Source of the DNA: Polyangiaceae bacterium
Lineage (GTDB): Bacteria > Myxococcota_A > Polyangia > Polyangiales > Polyangiaceae
NCBI GenBank assembly: GCA_025936045.1
Contig: JAICUB010000001.1
Coordinates: 62,001 to 126,000, forward strand
Direction: 5' to 3'
DNA length: 64,000 nt
The translations under genes were made by a program, and so were the position numbers. Below are positions 1 to 8,415 of the stretch, piece after piece. Numbering within the stretch: the stretch's first letter is position 1; each line of letters opens with the position of its first letter. Under the pieces are notes generated by a model. That model worked only from the letters and a program-made list of their open reading frames with translations. It did not search any database and was not told the origin of the DNA.

Positions 1-2
1 TC

Positions 3-479
3 GTCGAGAAGAATGGCACTGACGACACCACGACCGTCATGCTGCGCTTTCCGGGCGACCGGTTGGCCCAATTCTGCGTGAGCAACAGCGTGGCCGGCGT
101 GTCGAGCTACCGTATCGGCGGCAGCGACGGCGACCTGCGGGTCGAGCCCGGCTACGAATACGTCGGCGAGCTTGCCCACTACCTGACGGTTGGAGGCGAG
201 ACGAGCAAGAAGTCGTTCAAGCGCGGCGACCAATTCGCTCCGGAGCTCAAGTATTTCTCCGACTGCATTTCTCGGGATCACGAGCCGGAACCGTCGGCGG
301 AAGAGGGCGCGTGCGACGTCAGAGTGGTCGAGGCCATCTTTGCCTCCGCGCGGGAACGGCGCGCAATAGACCTGCCGCCTTATCAGCGCAGGCGCCGTCC
401 CGACGCGGGGCAGGCGGAACACATCCGACCGGTGAGGAAGCAAGAGCCCGTGAACGCTCCGAGCCCCTCGCTCAAATAA
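3..479 (+). CDS. Gfo/Idh/MocA family oxidoreductase, C-terminal part
   Basis: This is the last 158 codons of a gene that begins before the window; the frame is open from the first base. The protein resembles the C-terminal substrate and dimerisation domain of glucose-fructose oxidoreductase-type NAD(P)-dependent dehydrogenases. It shows a beta-sheet region (TTTVMLRFPGDRLAQF), then the family's late helix segment DVRVVEAIFASARERRAIDL, which normally ends these proteins. About 35 extra basic, Pro-rich residues follow. The Rossmann domain is missing because it lies upstream, so the substrate cannot be named. Confidence 0.8.
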   Translation, partial: VEKNGTDDTTTVMLRFPGDRLAQFCVSNSVAGVSSYRIGGSDGDLRVEPGYEYVGELAHYLTVGGETSKKSFKRGDQFAPELKYFSDCISRDHEPEPSAEEGACDVRVVEAIFASARERRAIDLPPYQRRRRPDAGQAEHIRPVRKQEPVNAPSPSLK

Positions 480-527
480 GCCTCACTGGGGCGCCCGAGC
501 GCGCCTCACTCCTCGAGATTTTGCCAT

Positions 528-1016
528 ATGGACCCGCTTTTGAAGGTGCTTTGGAGCAGCGGTGAAGAGCTCGGCCCCGTCGCGATGGCCACGCGCGCGG
601 TCGCGATGTTCTTCGTGGTGCTCGTCATGGTTCGCATCGCGGGACGCCGAAGTTTCGGCCGGAAGTCCTCGTTCGACAACGTCGTCGTCATCATGCTCGG
701 CGCGATCGCCGCGCGAGGGGTGGTCGGCGCCTCGCCGTTCGGCTCGACGGTCGCCGCGTGCGGCGTGATCGTCGCCATTCACCGCATTCTCGGGCGTCTG
801 TGCGTGACTCGACGCTGGCTCTCGAATCTGGTCGAAGGCGAGCGCGTGCCTTTGTACGCAGGCGGACGGCTCCTCGGCGACAACCTCAAGCGGGCGTGCA
901 TCAGCGAAGACGATCTTTTCGAGAGTCACCGCCTGGAACGCAGGCGTGACGAGCTCTCCAAGTCCGAGGATGCGTTCATGGAGCGCAATGGGCGCATCAG
1001 CTTCGTCGATCGTTGA
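528..1016 (+). CDS. DUF421 (YetF-like) membrane protein
   Basis: A 162-residue protein with hydrophobic segments at about residues 18-36, 48-66 and 70-86, followed by a soluble domain. The layout and the motifs GRRSFGRKS, FDNVVVIMLGAIAARGVVG and VEGERVPLYAGGRLL match the DUF421/YetF family: three N-terminal membrane helices plus a small cytoplasmic alpha/beta domain. Function in the family is poorly known; Bacillus relatives are linked to envelope and spore stress. It is at the short end for the family. The stop lies 22 bases before the likely start of the next gene. Confidence 0.75.
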   Translation: MDPLLKVLWSSGEELGPVAMATRAVAMFFVVLVMVRIAGRRSFGRKSSFDNVVVIMLGAIAARGVVGASPFGSTVAACGVIVAIHRILGRLCVTRRWLSNLVEGERVPLYAGGRLLGDNLKRACISEDDLFESHRLERRRDELSKSEDAFMERNGRISFVDR

Positions 1017-1038
1017 AGCGGGCAGGGACGTTAGCCGG

Positions 1039-1944
1039 GTGTCCGCCCGTATCCGCGTCGGGATCTCCGGCTGGCGCTATGCCCCCTGGCGCGGCGTTTA
1101 TTACCCCAAAGGGCTCCGGCAAGCCGACGAGCTGGCCTTCGCCGCGAGCCAGTTTTCGACCATCGAAATCAACGGCTCGTTCTATTGCCTCCAGACGTCC
1201 ACGCTGTACCGCGCGTGGTATCGCGCGACGCCGCCGGACTTCGTCTTTGCCGTCAAGGGCAGTCGCTTCATCACGCACATGTTGCGGTTGCGCGGCGTCG
1301 AGCGCGCCCTCGCGAATTTCTTCGCCTCGGGCGTCCTCTGCCTCGGGGAAAAGCTAGGCCCATTTCTCTGGCAGCTCCCGCCGACGCTGCCCTTCGACGA
1401 GCGCATCGAGCCATTTCTCGCGAGCCTACCGCGTGACACCGCCGCAGCGAGGGCGCTCGCGCGCGATCACGACGAGCGCGTGCGCGAGCCGGACTTCGGC
1501 GACGGCGTCGAGCGGAGGCTCCGGCATGCCGTCGAGATCCGGCATCCGAGCTTTTGTGTCCCACGGTTCACGGCGCTCCTGCGCCGCTATGGCGTGGCTT
1601 TCGTCATCGCCGACACGGCGGGCCATTTTCCGTACTTCGAGGACGTGACGGCCGATTTCGTCTACGTGCGCCTCCACGGAGACGAGGAGCTCTACCGCAG
1701 CGGCTACTCCGCCGGGGCGATTGCGCACTGGGCGCGGCGGATCCGCGCGTTCGGTGCCGGAGGTGAGCCGGAGGATCCCGTGAGGATCGGCGGTCCCGCG
1801 CGCTCACGCCGGAGCGGGCGTGACGTGTTCGTGTACTTCGACAACGACGTCAAAGTGCACGCGCCGTTCGACGCGCTCGCGCTCGCGAAGGCGACGGCCC
1901 GAGCGCGCGCGGTGCACGCGGGTGCGGGACGACGCGCTCGTTAG
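1039..1944 (+). CDS. DUF72 (YecE-like) family protein
   Basis: A 301-residue TIM-barrel-like protein of the DUF72/YecE family. Supporting motifs are GISGWRYAPWRGVYYPKGL at the start, FSTIEINGSFYCLQT, FVFAVKGSRFITHMLRL, VEIRHPSF, FVIADTAGHFP, FVYVRLHG and, near the end, VFVYFDNDVKVHAP. The frame is open further upstream (to 946) but that would overlap the preceding gene, and the conserved domain begins right after GTG 1039, which has a purine-rich AGGGA about 10 bases upstream. Biochemical role unknown. Confidence 0.85.
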   Translation: MSARIRVGISGWRYAPWRGVYYPKGLRQADELAFAASQFSTIEINGSFYCLQTSTLYRAWYRATPPDFVFAVKGSRFITHMLRLRGVERALANFFASGVLCLGEKLGPFLWQLPPTLPFDERIEPFLASLPRDTAAARALARDHDERVREPDFGDGVERRLRHAVEIRHPSFCVPRFTALLRRYGVAFVIADTAGHFPYFEDVTADFVYVRLHGDEELYRSGYSAGAIAHWARRIRAFGAGGEPEDPVRIGGPARSRRSGRDVFVYFDNDVKVHAPFDALALAKATARARAVHAGAGRRAR

Positions 1945-1991
1945 CGCCACACACACGCGTGTCGGCACGAACGTTGCGTTCAAGCGGCGCG

Positions 1992-2393
1992 ATGGCAACA
2001 CGGAAATCCAAAAAATCGAGTTCGAAGACGCGACGTTCGAGCGGCAGCAGCCGGAGCTCGGGTTCGAGCGGGCGCTCGCGCAAGACGAGCTCGCGCAAGA
2101 CGAGCTCGCGCAAGACGAGCTCGCGCAAGACCAGCTCGCGCAAGACCGGCTCCCGGGGTGGCTCTCGACGTTACGGGTCGAAAGCGCAGTCGAAGGTCGC
2201 GCGCGCCATGCACGAGCGCAAGCGCGGCGAGCTGCGTTCGGGCCGTTCGGGACGTAAGGTGACGAACCGCAAGCAGGCCATCGCAATTGGCCTTTCGGAA
2301 GCGCGCCGAGAGGGCGGCAAGGTGCCCCCGAGGAAGTCCCGCAAGACCAGCGGGGGCCGCTCGCGCGGCGGACGCCAAAGTCGCAGTAGCTGA
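1992..2393 (+). CDS. Basic histone-like protein, DUF6496-type
   Basis: A 133-residue, extremely Arg/Lys/Ser-rich protein. The N-terminal half is low complexity, with an SSRKT pentapeptide repeated about five times. The C-terminal half has a more ordered segment (KAQSKVARAMHERKRGELRS, then KQAIAIGLSEARREGGKVP) resembling the DUF6496 segment of bacterial histone H1-like or plasmid-stabilisation proteins. A DNA-binding or compaction role is inferred from charge and pattern only. Start ATG 1992 removes an unrelated N-terminal stretch of the open frame. It may be expressed with its stress-related neighbours (SDR, hemerythrin). Confidence 0.7.
   Translation: MATRKSKKSSSKTRRSSGSSRSSGSSGRSRKTSSRKTSSRKTSSRKTSSRKTGSRGGSRRYGSKAQSKVARAMHERKRGELRSGRSGRKVTNRKQAIAIGLSEARREGGKVPPRKSRKTSGGRSRGGRQSRSS
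2074..2148 (+). repeat. 15-bp tandem repeat encoding SSRKT
   Basis: Five consecutive 15-bp copies of gctcgcgcaagacga, the last two with single-base changes. They encode the Ser-Ser-Arg-Lys-Thr repeats of the basic histone-like protein. Near identity at DNA level suggests recent expansion by slippage or unequal recombination. Confidence 0.9.
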
Positions 2394-2448
2394 CGCGTGC
2401 GTGGTTTTCCGCAGTGCTCTGGTCTCCGTCCTGCAGTGCGCGCTCGTC

Positions 2449-3237
2449 ATGGCAACTCAAATGCGTCCGCTCGCTATCGTCACGGGGGCGTCGTCGGGGA
2501 TCGGTCTCGAGCTCGCTCGCCTCGCGACGCAACATTTCGATCTTCTCGTCGCCGCCGACGAACCCGAGATCGAGAGTGCGGCCGAGTCGCTGCGCCAAAC
2601 GGGCGCGGCGGTCGATGCGCTCATGGTCGATCTGGCCACGACCGAGGGCGTCGATCGTCTGTATGCAGCGTCGCGCGGCCGCCCGGTCGCGGCGCTGATG
2701 GCGAACGCCGGCCGGGGCCTCGGTCGCGGCTTTCTTGATCAGGCTTGGCCGGAAATCAGACGCGTCCTCGACACGAACGTGACGGGCACGCTCTATCTCA
2801 TCCACCGCGTGGGCAAGGACATGCGGGCCCAGGGCTCGGGCCGCATCCTGATCACGGGCTCCATCGCCGGTTTCATGCCGGGCACCTACCAAGCCGCCTA
2901 CAACGGCACGAAGGCCCTGCTCGACTCGTTCTCCTACGCGTTGCGCGCGGAGCTCGAAGGAAGCGGCGTCACCGTGACGTGCCTGATGCCGGGCGCGACC
3001 GAAACCGAGTTCTTCGAGCGCGCGGACATGATGGACACCAAGGTCGGCACTTCGAAGAAACAACCGGCCGACGAGGTCGCCAAGCTCGGCTTCGAGGCGA
3101 TGCTGAAGGGCGATGGTGACGTAGTGACCGGCTGGCAGAACAAGCTGCGCGCAGCCATGGCGAAAATAGCGCCTTCCGGGGCGCTCGCGGAGCAGCACCG
3201 AAAGATGGCCGAGCCCGGCGGCGCCCGCGCCAAGTGA
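2449..3237 (+). CDS. SDR family NAD(P)-dependent oxidoreductase
   Basis: A 262-residue classical short-chain dehydrogenase. It has the cofactor-binding TGASSGIG near the N terminus, the NAG motif (MANAGRG), the catalytic Ser in ITGSIAGFMPG and the catalytic pair YNGTK. The segment CLMPGATETEFFERADMMD is like that of DltE/YqjQ-type SDRs. The substrate cannot be read from sequence. ATG 2449 lies just before the first Rossmann strand; the open frame upstream is not conserved in character. Confidence 0.9.
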   Translation: MATQMRPLAIVTGASSGIGLELARLATQHFDLLVAADEPEIESAAESLRQTGAAVDALMVDLATTEGVDRLYAASRGRPVAALMANAGRGLGRGFLDQAWPEIRRVLDTNVTGTLYLIHRVGKDMRAQGSGRILITGSIAGFMPGTYQAAYNGTKALLDSFSYALRAELEGSGVTVTCLMPGATETEFFERADMMDTKVGTSKKQPADEVAKLGFEAMLKGDGDVVTGWQNKLRAAMAKIAPSGALAEQHRKMAEPGGARAK

Positions 3238-3307
3238 GCGTGAGCGAGAGTCGTGCTCGAAACTGCTCGGCAGAACTGAACGTCCACTTACGGAGAAATG
3301 AAACATC

Positions 3308-3904
3308 ATGAAGGCGAATGAACTCATCCAGAAGCAACACCGTCTCGTCGAGGATCTCTTCGACCAGTTCGAAAGCGCGCGCGGAGCGCAGAAAGGCCGT
3401 GTTTTCGAGCAGATCGCGAAGAACCTCGTGGCTCACGACGCCATCGAGCGCGAGATCTTCTATCCCGCGTGCGAGCAGGCGATCGAGGACGAGGACGTGC
3501 TCGGTGAGTCCCTGGTCGAGCACGGCGTCGTGGAGTTCTGCATCTTCCGCGCGGACATGAACCAAGGCAAAGAGGAGTTCGAGCAGTACGTCACGGTGCT
3601 AAAGGAGATCGTGATGCACCACGTGAAGGAGGAGGAGAAGAGTCTCTTGCCGAAGGCGAAGCGTGCGATGGAACGCGAACAGCTCGAGTCGCTCGGCGAG
3701 CAGATGGAGGAACGCTTCGAGGCGGCGATGGAAGAGGACTTTCGCCCTGCGCTCCGCGACGCGCTCGACCAGGTACTCGCGGGCAAGACGAAGACTCAGA
3801 AGCGCGGCGCGCGCAACTCACGCAGCGCGTCGAGCTCGCGCAACTCGTCGAGCTCGCGCAACTCCTCGGGCCGGAAGTCGTCGAGGCAGTCGGCGCGCGC
3901 GTGA
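3308..3904 (+). CDS. Hemerythrin HHE-domain protein with Ser/Arg tail
   Basis: A 198-residue protein. Residues 1 to about 150 form a helical HHE/hemerythrin-like domain with the metal-ligand pattern QKQHRLVEDLFDQFE, NLVAHDAIEREIFYPA, LVEHGVVEF and VMHHVKEEEKSLLPKA, expected to bind a di-iron centre. The last 40 residues are a low-complexity Ser/Arg/Asn tail (repeats of SSRNS), similar in style to the histone-like protein 1 kb upstream. Such proteins serve in oxygen, NO or iron handling. A GGAG-like sequence precedes ATG 3308. Confidence 0.88.
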   Translation: MKANELIQKQHRLVEDLFDQFESARGAQKGRVFEQIAKNLVAHDAIEREIFYPACEQAIEDEDVLGESLVEHGVVEFCIFRADMNQGKEEFEQYVTVLKEIVMHHVKEEEKSLLPKAKRAMEREQLESLGEQMEERFEAAMEEDFRPALRDALDQVLAGKTKTQKRGARNSRSASSSRNSSSSRNSSGRKSSRQSARA

Positions 3905-3956
3905 GCTGCGCCGGCCGGCGTGAGACGCCCACGAGCTCGGTGGAGGACGATCTTCC

Positions 3957-4313
3957 TCACTTGTCGTCCTCGTCCTCGCTTTCGTGTTCGCTCCCGCCGG
4001 CCGCTTCGTCCTCGTCATCTTCCTCGTCCTCGAGCAAATCGAAGAGCAACGCTTTGGCGCGCTGGGCGCGCAGGTTCTCCTCTTTTTGACATTCGTCGAA
4101 GAACTGTTCGATTGCGGGCGCCTCCGCCTTGCGAGCGTCGTCGATGTACTGCTGGTACGTCTGGACGCCTTGGAGCGCGTGGTAGAGGACGCTCACGACG
4201 CCGTAGAGGTGGTCGGGAGCCGCTTTGGCGCCGCCGTTCTGCCGCATCGAAGAGCTCGCAGCGCTCTGCTTCCGGGCTTGTTGGGAGTGGGCTACTTGCA
4301 TTCGGTTCGCCAT
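3957..4313 (-). CDS. Small acidic helical protein of unknown function
   Basis: A 118-residue protein on the minus strand. ATG 4313 is supported by a strong GGAGGA ribosome binding site about 6 bases upstream. Residues 30-95 look alpha-helical (DHLYGVVSVLYHALQGVQTY, then AIEQFFDECQKEENLRAQRA), a pattern like ferritin-like helix pairs, but I cannot assign a family. The last 28 residues are almost all Glu/Asp. It converges on the hemerythrin gene, 52 bases apart. Function not known. Confidence 0.7.
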   Translation of the reverse strand: MANRMQVAHSQQARKQSAASSSMRQNGGAKAAPDHLYGVVSVLYHALQGVQTYQQYIDDARKAEAPAIEQFFDECQKEENLRAQRAKALLFDLLEDEEDDEDEAAGGSEHESEDEDDK

Positions 4314-4645
4314 GCTGTCCTCCAAGTCGAAGGGTGGAACCCACGGGGCTGCAGGTCGTGTGCCGGCTTCGCCGCCGACCTCGCGTCTTCGTCGCGGCTC
4401 ATCCGCCTCGGCAGCGACACTTTCGGCGCCTCGCAGCGTTTGTGCGCGGTGCGATGGTCCACGCCCGGGTGAAGCTCTTCTGTAGTCGAGTACTCCAGGC
4501 GAGCGCCGCCGATTCGGATTTCGTGGGGTCACGCATCGAGCATGAGACTTCTCGCCACATGGTCGTGTGGTGGGAGGCCGGGTAAGGTCGCGGCTCGGTT
4601 CGTGCGTCGCTTCGTCCGCGAACCATTGGCATTGCGAGCAGCTCA
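4314..4645. other. 332-bp intergenic region between divergent genes
   Basis: This stretch separates the minus-strand acidic-protein gene from the plus-strand regulator at 4646. It should hold both promoters. I see no convincing ORF, no clean -35/-10 pair, and no correctly spaced sigma-54 site (the GG of TTGGCATTGC at about 4625 lacks a GC at the right distance). Other than the ribosome binding site at 4319-4324 nothing is assigned. Confidence 0.5.
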
Positions 4646-5785
4646 ATGAAACGACTTGTTTTGGTCGAACCGGACGGCGGCGGCCGAAGTGAGCTCGCCG
4701 CGCAACTGCGCGACGACGGCAACGAGGTCATCGAGGTTGACGAGCAACACGCGCTTTCGCTCTGCCGTGAACGCGTCGACGCCGTGTTCGTTTGGACCGC
4801 GCGTGAAGCCCGGCACGCCGCCGACGTGCTGCGGCAGCTCGACGGATGCCCGCGGCCGCGTATTGTGTTCTACGCGACGAATCCGAGTCGAAACGGGTTC
4901 CCGCGGGGCAATGTCGCTGGAAATCCGCCCGTGCTCGTCGGAGAAACGCCCGCGATGCGCGACTTGCGCGCCACATTGCGGCGACTCGGCTGCCGGCCGC
5001 GCACGCACGTGCTCGTCGGAGGGGAAGCCGGCAGCGGCAAACAAACCGTCGCGCGCGCGCTGCATCATGCGACCAGCGTCGCCGACGAGTTCGTGCATTT
5101 GACGCCCGCGCGCTTGAGTGAGCTCACGGCGGGGGCACTCCCGTCCTTCGACGCGGGCGTCACGCTGTACCTGCCGTCGATCGAGGACGTGGACAAATCC
5201 TGCCAGGGACGCCTCGTGGAGCTACTCGCCATGCACGAGCGCTTCGACGCGCCGCCGCTTCGCCTCGTGATCGGGCTCTTGCGTTCCGGACAGCAAGTCT
5301 CGTTGGGCCGCTTGGTGGAACGCGCCGTCCATCCGGCCCTTGCGGCGCGCGTCCCCGTGCTGCTCGACCTCTTACCGCTCCGGAAGCGCAGAAGCGACGT
5401 CCCGCTGCTCGTTTCCCACGTGCTCGCGGCGTGGTCGGAAAGCTCCGGTTTGCCGTGTCCGGAAGTCTCGCCGGCAGCGCTCGAGACGCTCAACGAGTAC
5501 GCGTGGCCCGGGAACGTTCGGGAGCTGGCCAACGTGCTCGAGCAGGTGTCCGTGTCCGGCAAGCCGCGCATCGACGTGGGCGAGCTCCCCGTGTTCGAGT
5601 CCGGGCGCGCAGGCGTCGACTACGAGCTGCCGAGCAGCGGCATCGACTTCGTCGAATTCGAACGCTCTATTCTGGTGCAGGCGCTAGCGCACGCCCGCGG
5701 CAACCAGACTCAAGCCGCGGGCTTGCTCGGGCTCACGCGCGATCAGATCCGCTACCGCATGAGCAAGTTCAACATCGAGCGCTGA
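4646..5785 (+). CDS. Sigma-54-activator-like Fis-type regulator, degenerate
   Basis: A 379-residue protein with the three-part plan of NtrC-type activators. Residues 1-75 resemble a receiver fold but lack the phospho-acceptor Asp (VDAVFVWTA in its place). Residues about 95-320 are an AAA+ domain with Walker A (GGEAGSGKQT, about 125-134), the late motifs LPLRKRRSDVPLL, and YAWPGNVREL. The C terminus is a Fis-type helix-turn-helix (GNQTQAAGLLGLTRDQIRYR). The GAFTGA loop that contacts sigma-54 is absent and the Walker B acidic pair is replaced (GVTLYLPSIED). It probably binds DNA but may not remodel sigma-54 polymerase. Confidence 0.8.
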   Translation: MKRLVLVEPDGGGRSELAAQLRDDGNEVIEVDEQHALSLCRERVDAVFVWTAREARHAADVLRQLDGCPRPRIVFYATNPSRNGFPRGNVAGNPPVLVGETPAMRDLRATLRRLGCRPRTHVLVGGEAGSGKQTVARALHHATSVADEFVHLTPARLSELTAGALPSFDAGVTLYLPSIEDVDKSCQGRLVELLAMHERFDAPPLRLVIGLLRSGQQVSLGRLVERAVHPALAARVPVLLDLLPLRKRRSDVPLLVSHVLAAWSESSGLPCPEVSPAALETLNEYAWPGNVRELANVLEQVSVSGKPRIDVGELPVFESGRAGVDYELPSSGIDFVEFERSILVQALAHARGNQTQAAGLLGLTRDQIRYRMSKFNIER

Positions 5786-5881
5786 AGCTCGCAGCGCGAG
5801 CGGCGTCCACGCCGGTCAACGCGCAGGAGTTCTCGGATTTTTTGTGGTGCCATGACGCGCCGCCGCCACGTGAGGAGCGAG

Positions 5882-6439
5882 ATGAAAATCGGCGAGGAAG
5901 TTGCGAAGGCCGCAGGTGAGGCGCTCGAATCGCTGCGAGCCGGCCCGGAGAAGCTGGTCGGCCGTCGAATCGCGCAAGGCGTCCCGAAAATCGACCTGAA
6001 GAGTGCGTGGTTCGAGGACGGCGGGCCGTTGCCGCAGCGGTCGAGCAGCGACGGTGAAGGGGTGCCGCCGCCGCTCAGCTGGAGCGAGCCGCCGGCGGAC
6101 ACGCGCGAGCTCGTGCTCATCGTGGAGGATCCGGACGCGCCGAAGCCCGAGCCGTTCGTGCATTGGCTCGTGTACGACATCAATCCGGGGGCCCGCTCGC
6201 TCGACGCGGAGGGCGCGACGCACGCACGCGAAGGTCAGAACACGCTGCTCAGAAACGGCTTTACCCCCGCGGCGCCTCCGCGCGGTCACGGCGTACATCA
6301 CTACCATTTCCAGCTCTTCGCCCTCGACCAGCCGCTGGCTCTCGACAAGGGTGAGGGCAAGAGCCGGCTCGTTTCGCACATGGAGAATCACGTCATCGGT
6401 TTCGGGGAGCTCGTCGGGACGTACGAACGCGGCGGTTGA
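5882..6439 (+). CDS. YbhB/YbcL family PEBP-like protein
   Basis: A 185-residue phosphatidylethanolamine-binding/Raf-kinase-inhibitor-like protein. Signature motifs are VEDPDAPKPEPFVHWLVYDI, followed by NGFTPAAPPRGHGVHHYHF and LFALDQPLAL, which build the conserved anion-binding pocket of this family. No signal peptide is seen, so it is probably cytoplasmic. ATG 5882 is chosen because AGGAG lies about 7 bases upstream; an in-frame ATG 5852 lacks a good site. It converges with the oxidase operon. Ligand unknown. Confidence 0.85.
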   Translation: MKIGEEVAKAAGEALESLRAGPEKLVGRRIAQGVPKIDLKSAWFEDGGPLPQRSSSDGEGVPPPLSWSEPPADTRELVLIVEDPDAPKPEPFVHWLVYDINPGARSLDAEGATHAREGQNTLLRNGFTPAAPPRGHGVHHYHFQLFALDQPLALDKGEGKSRLVSHMENHVIGFGELVGTYERGG

Positions 6440-6455
6440 AGAGCGGCGCGCGGCG

Positions 6456-7358
6456 CTATCGCCCCGCCGTGACGCCGTGAGCACGCGCAAAGTCCGCGCG
6501 GCGGGCGCGCCGTTCGCCCTCGCCGAGCCACGCGGCGAAGAGCGCGAGTCCACTCACGAGCAGCAGCACGGCACTCGGCACCCACATGATGAGGCCGCCG
6601 AGCTGTTGATCCTCGAGGAGCTCCGGCGAGGACTCGAGGCCTTGAAGCGCGTAGATGGGATAAAAGCCGCTAGGGGCGACGGTCAGGAGCGCCGCGAGCA
6701 GGCTCGTGTGGAATGCGGTCACGAAGACGAACAAGAGACCGAGCCCGTATCCGGCGCGCCCGTAGCGTCCGTTCGAGATAGCCCACCAGAACAAGGCCGC
6801 CGTCGAGAAAAAGGAGAGATGTTGGAAGGCGTGGAGCGCGTCGGACGCCATCGCCGCCTCGAACAGCGCGGGGATGTGCCAAACCCAACGCACGACGGCG
6901 TGCAGTGTCAGCACGAAGAGGGGCGCGCTCGCGAAGCTCCACGCGACCTTGAAGCTCGGCGCGGCGAGAAAGCCTCGGGCGCGCCGTCTCGCGCCGAACG
7001 GTAATGCCCAGAGGTAAACGTAAAGAGGCCGGCCGAGCACCATGAGCGGCGCGGCGACCGTCATGATGAGCTCGTGCTGGGACATGTGGACCCAGAACCG
7101 AAAATCACTCCACGCGTCCACGGGTGAAAGAAGCGCGACCGCGAGCACGGCGACGCCGGCCGCGTAACATCCGGCTTGCCAGCCTCGGACGCCGGCCCCG
7201 TCGTCGGCGTGACCCCACAGCGCCGAGAGCCCTCGCGCGTACAGCACCGTTGCCGGCAACACCGCCGCGAGCCCCCACGGATCCCACGTCCAGCGCGCGG
7301 CCTGCTGCGCCTGGAAGCCTCCGAGCGGGTGAGCTGCCGCGAGCAGGAACGGCGTCAT
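6456..7358 (-). CDS. ctaG: Cytochrome c oxidase assembly protein CtaG (caa3 type)
   Basis: A 300-residue polytopic membrane protein. It matches the CtaG_caa3 family: several hydrophobic helices, with the motifs SDFRFWVHMSQHELIMTVAAP, RWVWHIPALFEAA, HAFQHLSFFSTAALFWW and FHTSLLAALLT, rich in conserved His and Trp. These proteins are needed for maturation of the copper centre of caa3-type oxidases. ATG 7358 overlaps the stop of the preceding gene as ATGA, and the gene is the last of the oxidase operon, which fits the role. Confidence 0.85.
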   Translation of the reverse strand: MTPFLLAAAHPLGGFQAQQAARWTWDPWGLAAVLPATVLYARGLSALWGHADDGAGVRGWQAGCYAAGVAVLAVALLSPVDAWSDFRFWVHMSQHELIMTVAAPLMVLGRPLYVYLWALPFGARRRARGFLAAPSFKVAWSFASAPLFVLTLHAVVRWVWHIPALFEAAMASDALHAFQHLSFFSTAALFWWAISNGRYGRAGYGLGLLFVFVTAFHTSLLAALLTVAPSGFYPIYALQGLESSPELLEDQQLGGLIMWVPSAVLLLVSGLALFAAWLGEGERRARRADFARAHGVTAGR

Positions 7359-7813
7359 GGCGACTCCAGGCGGAGCAACGCGATCGGCAGCGTTTGCGCC
7401 GCGATGACGCACGCGAAGAAGACGCCGAGCGCGATGCCGGCGCGCGAGAGAAAGCGTGCGCGGTCGGCGCGCGTGCGGTCGTGGTCGGGCGGCAAGGCGA
7501 GCGCGCGGGGTCGCTCGGGTGCGCTGCCGGGCGGTCCGAGCTTCGGTTCGGCCGGATCGGCGCGTCCGGAGAGGCCCGCCAGCAGCGCGCCCGAAAAGGC
7601 CATGACGAGACACGCCGCCGTGACGACGACGAGCCAGCGTTTGCTGCCGAGTCGCGCCGAGGGATAGACGAGCCCGTAACCGACGAGCAGGTGGAGGGAC
7701 CAGGCAAGCGGCGGAAGCGCGAGGCCGAAGAGCAGCCGGTGCTCGCGCTCGGGGAGCTTCGTGTGTGCCGCTTTCGGCGCAGTCGGCTCGTGCGCGGCGG
7801 ATTCGTCGCTCAT
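7355..7813 (-). CDS. Small membrane protein of the oxidase operon
   Basis: A 152-residue protein with three predicted membrane helices (about residues 28-50, 58-80 and 121-142) joined by an Arg/Pro-rich loop. No conserved motif lets me name it. It sits between the subunit III and CtaG genes with 4-base ATGA overlaps on both sides. The position resembles the small coxP-like gene in coxMNOP-type oxidase clusters; that equivalence is inference. Confidence 0.65.
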   Translation of the reverse strand: MSDESAAHEPTAPKAAHTKLPEREHRLLFGLALPPLAWSLHLLVGYGLVYPSARLGSKRWLVVVTAACLVMAFSGALLAGLSGRADPAEPKLGPPGSAPERPRALALPPDHDRTRADRARFLSRAGIALGVFFACVIAAQTLPIALLRLESP

Positions 7814-8415
7814 CGGAAGAGGGCCTCTCCGTAAATGGTCGCCGCGATCGGCAACCAGCCGCCCACGACGAAGTACCAGTACATTCCGTTTACCTCGACG
7901 TCGACGAGGTGCTTCTTTTCGACGGGCCCCCGATACAGGAGCACGACGAACATCAGATTCTCGATCACGCCGAGGCCGAGATGGGTCGTTTGGAGCGTGA
8001 GCAAACCCCAAACCACGGAGCCGTAAGCGTCGGTGTCCCAGCGGAAAGGCAGCGCACGAAACTCCCAAATCCGCGTACCGAGAGCCGCGAGCGAGAGCGC
8101 GGTCATGAGGACCATGAAGCGCCGGATCCGCGCGAGATCGCCGCGATACGCGGCCCCGTTCATTAGGTGCGTCGGAACGATACTAGCGAGCAACACCGCC
8201 GTCGTCGCGGCCCCGGCGTACAGAGAATCGCGAGCAGGTGCCGTCGTGGGCCACACGTCCACGCGCTGCCGCGTGTAAAAATACATCAGCAAGAGCAGCG
8301 CGATGGTGGTCCCTTCGATGCACATGAGCAGGGCGACGCCCCACCACATCGGATCGCGCGGGCCGAAGGCGTAGCTCGGCAGCTCGCGGACCGTGACGCG
8401 TCTTCGCTCGCTCAT
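7810..8415 (-). CDS. ctaE: Cytochrome c oxidase subunit III
   Basis: A 201-residue protein with five predicted membrane helices, typical for the short bacterial form of subunit III. Motifs include FGPRDPMWWGVALLMCIEG, LLLLMYFYTRQRVDVWPTT and, at the end, NGMYWYFVVGGWLPIAATIY. The classical HFHW-like ending is replaced by the YWYFV form. It forms the third core subunit with II and I. Start ATG 8415 overlaps the subunit I stop (ATGA) and its own stop overlaps the next start. Confidence 0.85.
   Translation of the reverse strand: MSERRRVTVRELPSYAFGPRDPMWWGVALLMCIEGTTIALLLLMYFYTRQRVDVWPTTAPARDSLYAGAATTAVLLASIVPTHLMNGAAYRGDLARIRRFMVLMTALSLAALGTRIWEFRALPFRWDTDAYGSVVWGLLTLQTTHLGLGVIENLMFVVLLYRGPVEKKHLVDVEVNGMYWYFVVGGWLPIAATIYGEALFR

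Noticed and set aside
4621..4645. Possible sigma-54 promoter before the Fis-type regulator (TTGGCATTGC)
   Set aside because: The GG and GC doublets do not have the 10-base spacing a sigma-54 site needs.
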